From Lachnospiraceae bacterium (GTDB lineage: Bacteria > Bacillota > Clostridia > Lachnospirales > Lachnospiraceae): a DNA stretch of 10,709 bases. Shown one piece after another: positions 1-5,036 of the stretch; the first letter of the stretch is position 1; every line of letters begins with the position of its first letter. The translations under genes were made by a program, and so were the position numbers. The notes below the pieces were generated by a model that made no database searches, was not told where the DNA came from, and worked only from the letters and a program-made list of their open reading frames with translations. The stretch spans positions 1 to 10,709 of the forward strand of contig JABZIV010000051.1 in the NCBI GenBank assembly GCA_015258095.1, in the 5' to 3' direction.

Positions 1-312
1 GATAAGGGACAGGTGGAAGCGGCGGAGATTCTCGGTTACAGCCCTGCACAGTGTTTCTTTCGTATTGTCTTTCCGCAGGTCTGGAAAAATATCCTGCCTT
101 CGATTACGAATGAAGTGATTACTCTCGTGAAGGACACTTCTCTCGCTTTTTCCATTTCGGTGATGGAAATGTTTACAACGGCGAAGGCGATTTCCTCCTC
201 GGAAAGTTCCATGCTGCCTCTCATCATGGCAGGAGTACTGTATTATCTTTTTAACTTTATCGTGGCGGCATTTATGGAATACTGCGAGAAAAGGCTGGAA
301 TACTATCACTAA
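1..312 (+). CDS. Amino-acid-type ABC transporter permease, C-terminal part (5' end outside window)
   Basis: The frame is open from base 1 and ends at TAA 310-312, so only the last ~103 residues are present. Near the start is the cytoplasmic EAA loop (VEAAEILGYSPAQCFFRIVFPQ), which in binding-protein-dependent permeases contacts the ATPase. It is followed by NILPSITNEVITLVKDTSLAF, typical of the polar amino-acid (HisM/GlnP-like) permease family, and a last hydrophobic membrane segment (LPLIMAGVLYYLFNFIVAAF). The protein would form the membrane channel of an amino-acid importer together with the ATPase gene at 429. The substrate-binding protein is not in the window, so the substrate cannot be named. 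The charged tail EYCEKRLEYYH is usual for the family. The family assignment is firm; the substrate is open. Confidence 0.93.
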   Translation, partial: DKGQVEAAEILGYSPAQCFFRIVFPQVWKNILPSITNEVITLVKDTSLAFSISVMEMFTTAKAISSSESSMLPLIMAGVLYYLFNFIVAAFMEYCEKRLEYYH

Positions 313-314
313 AT

Positions 315-360
315 TTTCTTTTCCCGCTCTCTTTGCTGAAAGAAGGGAGGGAAAAAGAAA
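315..360 (+). other. Long imperfect intercistronic hairpin between permease and ATPase genes
   Basis: Bases 315-334 and 339-360 can pair around a GCTG loop (335-338). The stem is about 17 to 19 bp with small bulges: CTTT/AAAG next to the loop, a CCCTTTT/GGGAAAA-type middle, and a CTTT/GAAA base. No T-run follows on either strand, so it does not look like an intrinsic terminator. It starts within 3 bases of the permease stop. A role in mRNA stability or differential expression of the two cistrons is inference. Confidence 0.5.
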
Positions 361-382
361 GGGAAGACAGAAAGAAAGGAAA

Positions 383-420
383 GATAGATAGAAAGGGAAG
401 ATAGATAGAAAGGGAAGATA
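383..420 (+). repeat. 17-bp polypurine tandem repeat upstream of the ATPase gene
   Basis: The unit GATAGATAGAAAGGGAA occurs at 383-399 and exactly again at 400-416; a third partial unit begins at 417. The surrounding bases 345-428 are almost entirely purine. The repeat ends 8 bases before the ATPase start codon and supplies the only Shine-Dalgarno-like sequences (GGGAAG, GGAAGG). Slippage here would change leader length and the number of candidate ribosome sites. Confidence 0.8.
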
Positions 421-428
421 GGAAGGAC

Positions 429-1175
429 ATGACGATTTTAGAGATGAAAGGGATAAAAAAGGCGTTCTCCGGGGTAGAGGTCCTGAAGGGGATTGATTTG
501 TCCTGTGCAGAAGGGGAAGTACTGGGCATCATTGGACCGTCCGGTTCCGGGAAGTCAACTCTCCTTCGGATTGCCACTTTCCTCGAGACTGCGGACAGCG
601 GAGAGATTTCCTATAATGGAAAGACAGTGGGAAAGCAGGGAGAAGAGAAGAATCTACAGGAAGCCAAGGCACTCGTCGGACTCGTTTTTCAGAATTTTAA
701 TCTCTTCCCGCATTGGACTGTTTTGGAAAATGTTACGGATGCGCTGATTCATGTACAGAAGAAGGAGAAAGCCTTTGCGCTGGAGAAGGGAAGAGATTTA
801 CTTGCCCGTATGGGTCTTTTAGAGAAGGCGGAGCAATATCCCTATGCGCTCTCCGGAGGGCAGAAGCAGCGTGTGGCGATAGCAAGAGCTCTTGCTTTGG
901 AGCCGAAGATTCTGTTCTTTGATGAGCCGACTTCCGCACTGGACCCCGAACTCACCGGGGAAGTTCTTGCGCTGATTCGCTCCCTGAAAGATCATAAGAT
1001 GGCAATGGTGATTGTGACACACGAGATGCAGTTTGCCAGGGAGATTTCGGATCGGATTCTTTTTATGGCAGGAGGGGAGTGCCTCTCAAGCGGGACGGCG
1101 GAAGAGGTATTTTCTTCGGAAAATGCGCGCCTGAAGAGCTTTCTCGGAAACTATCAGGTGGGAGCGGGTTTATAG
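429..1175 (+). CDS. Amino-acid ABC transporter ATP-binding protein (GlnQ/HisP-like)
   Basis: This 248-residue ATPase energises the importer whose permease ends at 312. All nucleotide-binding elements are intact: Walker A GPSGSGKST (36-44), Q-loop Gln88 in FQNFNLF, signature LSGGQ (141-145), Walker B ILFFDE (161-166) with catalytic Glu166, D-loop SALD, and switch His198 in VTHEM. The FQNFNLFPHWTVLENV stretch is characteristic of the polar amino-acid subfamily, and the length is normal for it. The ATG at 429 is preceded by GGAAGG only 2 bases away and GGGAAG about 11 bases away, both inside a polypurine tract. Met6 at 444 is an alternative start but has no better ribosome site. The gene is probably co-transcribed with the permease. 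The family is certain; the transported amino acid is unknown. Confidence 0.95.
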   Translation: MTILEMKGIKKAFSGVEVLKGIDLSCAEGEVLGIIGPSGSGKSTLLRIATFLETADSGEISYNGKTVGKQGEEKNLQEAKALVGLVFQNFNLFPHWTVLENVTDALIHVQKKEKAFALEKGRDLLARMGLLEKAEQYPYALSGGQKQRVAIARALALEPKILFFDEPTSALDPELTGEVLALIRSLKDHKMAMVIVTHEMQFAREISDRILFMAGGECLSSGTAEEVFSSENARLKSFLGNYQVGAGL

Positions 1176-1187
1176 GAAGTTCCTATA
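1171..1187. repeat. 17-bp palindrome across the ATPase stop codon
   Basis: TATAGGAAGTTCCTATA has two perfect 8-bp arms around a single G. The TAG stop of the ATPase gene (1173-1175) lies in the left arm. As RNA it would be a 6-bp stem with a 5-base loop, with no T-run after it, so it is a poor terminator. It could be an operator-like dyad or chance. Confidence 0.45.
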
Positions 1188-1354
1188 TCTGCTCAAAAAG
1201 TGGGAGAAGAACGATAAATAAGTCGAGAAAAAGAGAAGATTTGTTCTTAAAATGGAAAAAGTAAAAAAAGCGTAACTTTTTCTTTTCCTTTATCGAAAAA
1301 TGGGGAAAAAGCAAGCGCTGAAAATAGCTTGGCAATGTGTAAAAGTGTAATTCT

Positions 1355-1412
1355 TGTGGATAAGTCAAAGATTTTTTTCTGATTTCAGAAAGAGATTTCG
1401 GACTTATCCACA
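1355..1412. promoter_or_regulatory. Inverted pair of consensus DnaA boxes within a 58-bp dyad
   Basis: TGTGGATAAGTC (1355-1366) and GACTTATCCACA (1401-1412) are perfect 12-bp inverted repeats. Each contains the consensus DnaA box TTATCCACA, one per strand (1355-1363 on minus, 1404-1412 on plus). The interior also folds: TTTCTGA (1376-1382) and TCAGAAA (1385-1391) pair around TT, and most bases between inner and outer arms pair if G-U is allowed. A TTTTT run follows at 1413-1417, so on the plus strand it could also act as a terminator for the ABC operon. DnaA binding and termination are both inferred; the repeat itself is read directly. Confidence 0.6.
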
Positions 1413-1646
1413 TTTTTGCGATAAAAAGAAGCATAAAGGGAAGGATAGTTTATCAAATCTTAAGAAAACGCGAAAAAGCAGAAAGAAAGGCGCAGGAAAA
1501 GAAAAATCAGGATTGTGAAGAAGAAAGAGAGCGGATTTCTTGGTAAAATTGCTTAATTAAAATAGAATTAAGGCATAATTTTATAATAAAAATGTAATTT
1601 ATTTAATGAATAAAACATGATAGCATAGGAACGCCGAGTCGGAATT

Positions 1647-1673
1647 GAGCCGGAAGGCTCTTGTAGAAAGGAG
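1647..1673 (+). promoter_or_regulatory. 5'-leader hairpin and ribosome binding site of the surface-protein gene
   Basis: GAGCC (1647-1651) and GGCTC (1656-1660) form a perfect 5-bp stem closed by a GGAA loop. The strong Shine-Dalgarno AGAAAGGAG (1665-1673) follows, 8 bases before the ATG at 1682. Just upstream CCGAGTCGG (1634-1642) is a short DNA palindrome. The hairpin does not cover the ribosome site. It may stabilise the 5' leader, which is inference. Confidence 0.5.
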
Positions 1674-1681
1674 TTCAATTT

Positions 1682-3076
1682 ATGGTGAGAAGAGCTTTGA
1701 AGAGTGCGGTCATTGCGGTGGCGTCCTTATCCATGATGATGGGAAACGCCATTCCTGCCGTTGCGAAGACGGGAAGACCGGATACGGAAGGACAGTGGAA
1801 ACTGGAAAAGCAAGCCTGGTCTTTTCAGGATCCGAAAGCAAATACAGTAAAAGGGTGGATGGTTTATAAGGGGGATTGGTATTTTCTGGATGAGAGTACC
1901 GGCTTTCTAAAGACCGGTTGGCTCAGTCGAAACGGGAAGTCCTATTTTTTCAATACGGAGAAGGGCAGCAGAGAAGGGGCTTTGCTCAGTGGCTGGAATT
2001 GGATTGACGGCTACTGTTATTATTTTAGTGAAAAAGACGATGAAAGCTATGGAGAATTACAGAAGAGTACAACGACAGCGGACGGCTATAAGCTAGACGA
2101 CAGCGGACGCTGGGTGGATGAGAGTGGAAGTGCTTACTATGTGGCAGGGCACGGCATTTCCGCGTCCGGAACGGCGCAGCAGGTAGCCGGTGCCAGCAGA
2201 CCGGTCATCATGGAGAGCAGTCCAAGCCGTAGCGGATCGTCTTCCGGCAGAACTTCCGGAGGCAGTGCGGGAAGAAATACAGCGTCGCAGACAGACAGTA
2301 ACAGGAAAGGCGAGGACGAAAAGAAGACCGACGAAACGAAACCGGAGAAGCCGGAGGAAGGCAAGAAAGAAGAGGAGACAAAGCCGGAAAAGCCGGAGGA
2401 AGGTAAGAAAGAAGACGAAACGAAACCGGAGAAACCGGAGGAAAATGAACAGCAGAGCCTGGCAGTCCTTGGAAAGGCAGTAAACGGGCAAGATCTGACT
2501 ATTGCTGTGCCGAAGGAAATCATGACAAAGCTTCTTGCCGTGAGCCTCACGGATCCGGAAGATCGTCCGGTCTCCTATACCGTTTCCGGGGATGGACAGG
2601 GAAGCATCATCAGTCTGGATAGAGAAAAGAGTCAGATTCGAATTAAAGCAAATCAGGCAGTGGGGAACTTCAAGACCCTTTCCCGCCCGGGAAAGTATAC
2701 GCTCAGGTTGATGACGGAGGAAGGACCGCTCGAGGATTTTTCCTTCGATGTGGGAACGGAGGAGAAGCAGATTGATGAGCCGGACGGAAAAGAGTTTCCT
2801 CCGAGAGCCGACCGGGAAGAGGGGGAGCATTCTCTAAAGATTACCCTGAAGGATACGTTTAAAGGAACCGCTGCGGCATTTCTTTCCAAGCTGAATGCAG
2901 TAGAAGTGAACGGAGTGACTTACCAAAAGGCGGATTCCCTTTCTACAGTGGAAGCCGGAGAAGGGCTCTACTTTGTAGAGGATAAGACCCTTTATCTCTC
3001 TATTCCCAAAGAGAAAGTAGGAGAAGTGACCCTCCGTGCGGACGGATTTATGCATCTGATTGTTTCGGCACAGTAA
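1682..3076 (+). CDS. Secreted cell-wall-binding repeat protein with Pro/Glu/Lys linker
   Basis: A 464-residue exported protein. Residues 1-28 look like a signal peptide (VRRALK, a hydrophobic core, AVA before Lys29). Residues ~37-155 hold aromatic wall-binding repeats of the choline/glucan-binding type (WSFQDP, GWMVYKGDWYFLD, GFLKTGWL, GWNWIDGYCYYF, ADGYKLDDSGRWVDESG). A Ser/Gly-rich stretch (~173-205) follows, then a charged linker with 14-residue repeats (218-254). Residues ~260-360 form a domain I do not recognise. Residues ~383-464 (LKITLKDTF, VEVNGVTYQKA, LYLSIPKEKVGEVTLRADGF) resemble DUF1533/Shr-type HID domains, weakly. There is no LPXTG anchor, so attachment is probably non-covalent. 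The next gene follows after 84 bp with no terminator seen, so the two may share a transcript. The ligand is unknown. Confidence 0.88.
   Translation: MVRRALKSAVIAVASLSMMMGNAIPAVAKTGRPDTEGQWKLEKQAWSFQDPKANTVKGWMVYKGDWYFLDESTGFLKTGWLSRNGKSYFFNTEKGSREGALLSGWNWIDGYCYYFSEKDDESYGELQKSTTTADGYKLDDSGRWVDESGSAYYVAGHGISASGTAQQVAGASRPVIMESSPSRSGSSSGRTSGGSAGRNTASQTDSNRKGEDEKKTDETKPEKPEEGKKEEETKPEKPEEGKKEDETKPEKPEENEQQSLAVLGKAVNGQDLTIAVPKEIMTKLLAVSLTDPEDRPVSYTVSGDGQGSIISLDREKSQIRIKANQAVGNFKTLSRPGKYTLRLMTEEGPLEDFSFDVGTEEKQIDEPDGKEFPPRADREEGEHSLKITLKDTFKGTAAAFLSKLNAVEVNGVTYQKADSLSTVEAGEGLYFVEDKTLYLSIPKEKVGEVTLRADGFMHLIVSAQ
2333..2443 (+). repeat. 42-bp in-frame repeats coding the ETKPEKPEEGKKE linker
   Basis: Codons 218-231 and 232-245 encode near-identical 14-residue units (ETKPEKPEEGKKEE, ETKPEKPEEGKKED), and a third shortened unit covers 246-254 (ETKPEKPEE). 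The DNA is similar but not identical between copies (CCGGAGAAGCCGGAGGAAGG against CCGGAAAAGCCGGAGGAAGG). The repeats probably form an extended wall-spanning spacer, and copy number may differ between strains. Confidence 0.85.
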
Positions 3077-3108
3077 GAAAGTAACAGCAAGAAGAAATAG
3101 AGAGAAAT

Positions 3109-3148
3109 AGGAAGAAACGGGAAGAAACAGGAAGAAGCAGGAAGAGAG
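3109..3148 (+). repeat. 10-bp polypurine tandem repeat upstream of the AI-2E-family gene
   Basis: Four consecutive units read AGGAAGAAAC, GGGAAGAAAC, AGGAAGAAGC and AGGAAGAGAG. The repeats run to within 12 bases of the ATG at 3161, and the ribosome site GGGAAGGA follows directly. The purine-only character matches the tract before the ATPase gene, though the unit differs. Confidence 0.75.
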
Positions 3149-3160
3149 GGAAGGAAACGT

Positions 3161-4357
3161 ATGGATTGGAAGAGTCTTTGGAATAAGAAGTATGCCTTAG
3201 TTGCTTTTTATTTCTTTCTGACGGCATTGGTCTATCATATCTGTATCCGTATTCTGGACAGTTTCCCTGTACTCGGGGAGAGTATTCACCGCTTATTTCC
3301 GTGGGGAGAGCAGGTGCTTTCCCCCCTTCTTCTGGGCTTTGCCATAGCGTATCTCCTGAGCCCTCTTTGCCATTTTTTTGAGAAGATTCTTCTGAAAAGC
3401 GCATTCTTCCAAAAGAGGGCGGGAATTCGACGCAATTTGTCGATATTTCTTAGCTTCCTTCTTGTGCTTCTCGGGATTCTACTGCTCGGATCTCTCCTCC
3501 TTTCTTCCCTGAGTAACAGTGTGCAGCTCTTGCGTTTTTACGATCTTTTTCAGGGGATAGGAGACTTTGCGATAACAGTGGAGAAGTTCTATGCGGATCT
3601 TTATCATCGCTTAGGAGATTTACCGCTGGGGGGAGAGGACGCGAGGCGTGCAATTCAACTTCTCTTGCAAAGAGCTATGGCATTCTTTCAAAATATCGGA
3701 CAGAGTGCTTTTTCTTCTCTCGGGAATCTGGGAGCGGCACTCAGTACGTTTACTTTCGGTATCCTGTTTTCCCTCTATTTTTTAGCGGACGGAAAGAAGA
3801 TTTTACAGTATTGGGAGAATGTATGGACTGTTTTTCTGGGCAAGAAAAGGGTAGAAAGACTGCGGAATTTCTGTGCGGATGCAGACCGTGTATTTTCGGG
3901 GTATCTTCGTGGACAGGTGATTGACGGACTGATTATGGCAGTTTTCGTCGGCGGAACACTCAGTATTCTGAAAGTTCGTTATGCCCTGATGATTGCTGTC
4001 CTTACCGGTTTTGGAAATCTCATTCCCTATGTCGGTCCGGTCGTTGCGTATGGTCTCACCGCTTTGGTGTGCGTGCTCTATGGCGAGTTTACAAAGCTTC
4101 CTCCGGCAGTACTTGCGCTATTTGTGATCCAGACCTTGGATGGAAATGTGATTAATCCGAGGCTTCTTTCTAAGAATATCGATGTGCATCCGCTTGTCGT
4201 GCTGATTTCTTTAATGATCGGGGGAAGTGTGGGCGGATTTCTCGGTATTTTTCTTGCCGCGCCGATTGCCAGTCTCATCAAAATGGAGTTAGACCGTTTT
4301 GTACAGGAGAAAAAGGCGGAAAAAAAGGAGATGCCGTGCGACAACGACATCTCTTAG
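3161..4357 (+). CDS. AI-2E family (PF01594, TqsA/YdiK-like) membrane permease
   Basis: A 398-residue integral membrane protein. Hydrophobic segments are at ~11-30, 51-70, 93-118, 185-208, 252-270, 275-307, 313-325 and 343-376. A large polar region at ~120-180 separates the first and second groups, as is usual for this family. Diagnostic stretches are LYFLADGKK (205-213), GYLRGQVIDGLIMA (247-260), GFGNLIPYVGPVVA (283-296), DGNVINPRLL (327-336) and the C-terminal VGGFLGIFLAAPIASLIK. Members export small molecules, the quorum signal AI-2 in TqsA, or act as ion antiporters in some bacteria; the substrate here cannot be predicted. The ATG at 3161 has GGGAAGGA 6 to 8 bases upstream. The last codons overlap the terminator of the convergent operon. 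Confidence 0.93.
   Translation: MDWKSLWNKKYALVAFYFFLTALVYHICIRILDSFPVLGESIHRLFPWGEQVLSPLLLGFAIAYLLSPLCHFFEKILLKSAFFQKRAGIRRNLSIFLSFLLVLLGILLLGSLLLSSLSNSVQLLRFYDLFQGIGDFAITVEKFYADLYHRLGDLPLGGEDARRAIQLLLQRAMAFFQNIGQSAFSSLGNLGAALSTFTFGILFSLYFLADGKKILQYWENVWTVFLGKKRVERLRNFCADADRVFSGYLRGQVIDGLIMAVFVGGTLSILKVRYALMIAVLTGFGNLIPYVGPVVAYGLTALVCVLYGEFTKLPPAVLALFVIQTLDGNVINPRLLSKNIDVHPLVVLISLMIGGSVGGFLGIFLAAPIASLIKMELDRFVQEKKAEKKEMPCDNDIS
4320..4353 (-). terminator. Intrinsic terminator of the leftward operon
   Basis: On the minus strand GAGATG (4353-4348) pairs with CATCTC (4333-4328). One mismatch separates this from an inner CGT/ACG pairing, around a 6-base loop. A run of seven T (4326-4320) begins one base after the stem. 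It lies about 90 bases beyond the DJ-1-family stop and inside the last ~12 codons of the convergent AI-2E-family gene. On the plus strand no T-run follows, so it should work leftward only. Confidence 0.7.
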
Positions 4358-4440
4358 AAAGACCCGGGATTTTGCACGATTCTGCACATAACGCGAACGT
4401 ACTCCGTAAGGGTTAACTTCCTGCAATGGTTTATATTTTC

Positions 4441-5007
4441 TTAAATGGTATCCGGATGCTGAATTCCTTTTTTGATTTTTTCAGCGACTTCTTTTCCTTC
4501 CAGTTGTTCCAGAACAGCGAGGGCAAAGTCTACCGCGACACCCATTCCGCGCCCGGTGATGATCTGCTTCGTCACTTCCACAGCGCGTCCTGTCCAACGT
4601 GCATTTTCTACCCCGTCAATTCCTTCTTGAAAACCGGGATAGCAGGTGAAGGGAAGGTCGGAGAGAAAGCTGAGATGCCCCAGAATACTCGGCGCAGCGC
4701 AGATTGCCGCGAGCTTTTTTCCCGCTTCTTTCTGCGCTTTCAAAGCACGGATTACGATCTGATTTTCTTCTAAATGCGGAACACCGGGAATGCCCCCCGG
4801 AAGAAAGAGAAGCTCTGCGCTGTCTAGGTCCGCGTCATCGATTGTTTTGTCACAGACCACCCTGATTTTATGGGAACCGCAAACTTCTTTATTCTTTGTA
4901 ATGGAAACGAGATCCACGTCCACCCCGCCCCGTCGTAAAATGTCCACTACTGTGAGACATTCAATTTCTTCTGTTCCTTCCGCGAAAAATGCAAGAACCT
5001 TCGCCAT
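4441..5007 (-). CDS. DJ-1/PfpI/YajL family protein
   Basis: A 188-residue protein of the usual length for bacterial DJ-1/ThiJ/YajL homologues. The N-terminal VLAFFAEGTEEIECLTVVD places Glu16 at the position of human DJ-1 Glu18. The nucleophile elbow AAICAAPSILG contains Cys103, matching DJ-1 Cys106, and LFLPGGIPG and ITGRGMGVAVDFALAVLE complete the fold signature. Homologues have been reported as stress chaperones, glyoxalases or (disputed) deglycases, so the activity is not settled for the family. It is the last gene of the leftward operon, 29 bases after the fused cytidylyltransferase gene, with ribosome site AAAGAGGTG before the ATG. It may protect against reactive carbonyls or may simply be co-transcribed. 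The family is firm; its role in the pathway is unclear. Confidence 0.93.
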   Translation of the reverse strand: MAKVLAFFAEGTEEIECLTVVDILRRGGVDVDLVSITKNKEVCGSHKIRVVCDKTIDDADLDSAELLFLPGGIPGVPHLEENQIVIRALKAQKEAGKKLAAICAAPSILGHLSFLSDLPFTCYPGFQEGIDGVENARWTGRAVEVTKQIITGRGMGVAVDFALAVLEQLEGKEVAEKIKKGIQHPDTI

Positions 5008-5036
5008 AGAGCACCTCTTTCCTTCCCGCTTCCTAC

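Larger units (their letters stand above)
1176..1681. other. 506-bp non-coding region between the ABC operon and the surface-protein gene
   Basis: I see no convincing gene here on either strand. In order it holds an A/T-rich stretch (1200-1350), the 58-bp inverted repeat with DnaA-box arms (1355-1412), a purine-rich stretch (1425-1545), and a very AT-rich segment (1546-1616). That last segment contains TATAAT at 1582-1587 and CATAAT at 1574-1579; TTGCTT at 1549-1554 lies 19 bases before CATAAT. A promoter for the downstream gene is therefore likely here, but I cannot fix it. A small dyad TTTATT/AATAAA (1598-1603/1609-1614) sits just downstream of the TATAAT and might be an operator. Confidence 0.6.

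Noticed and set aside
383..420. A CRISPR-like array
   Set aside because: The 17-bp units are directly adjacent with no spacers. The repeats at 3109 and 6378 also lack the repeat-spacer pattern.
1183..1434. An 83-codon minus-strand frame in the non-coding region
   Set aside because: The translation is Phe/Leu/Lys-rich, as expected from poly-A/T DNA, and it runs through the DnaA-box dyad. No ribosome site was seen.
1340..1620. A chromosomal replication origin
   Set aside because: There are only two consensus DnaA boxes, and none of the usual origin neighbours (dnaA, dnaN, rpmH, gidA/parA) is in the window. An AT-rich stretch alone is not enough.
1590..1675. A possible c-di-GMP or other riboswitch in the leader of the wall-binding protein
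   Set aside because: The leader has a small hairpin, but none of the conserved c-di-GMP-I core (such as CACGCA...GCAAAGCC-type elements) could be found, and the region is too short.
2093..2830. A 245-codon open frame on the minus strand
   Set aside because: It lies entirely antisense to the wall-binding protein gene, and its Phe/Leu/Arg-rich content mirrors the Lys/Glu/Pro repeats of the real gene. No ribosome site was seen.
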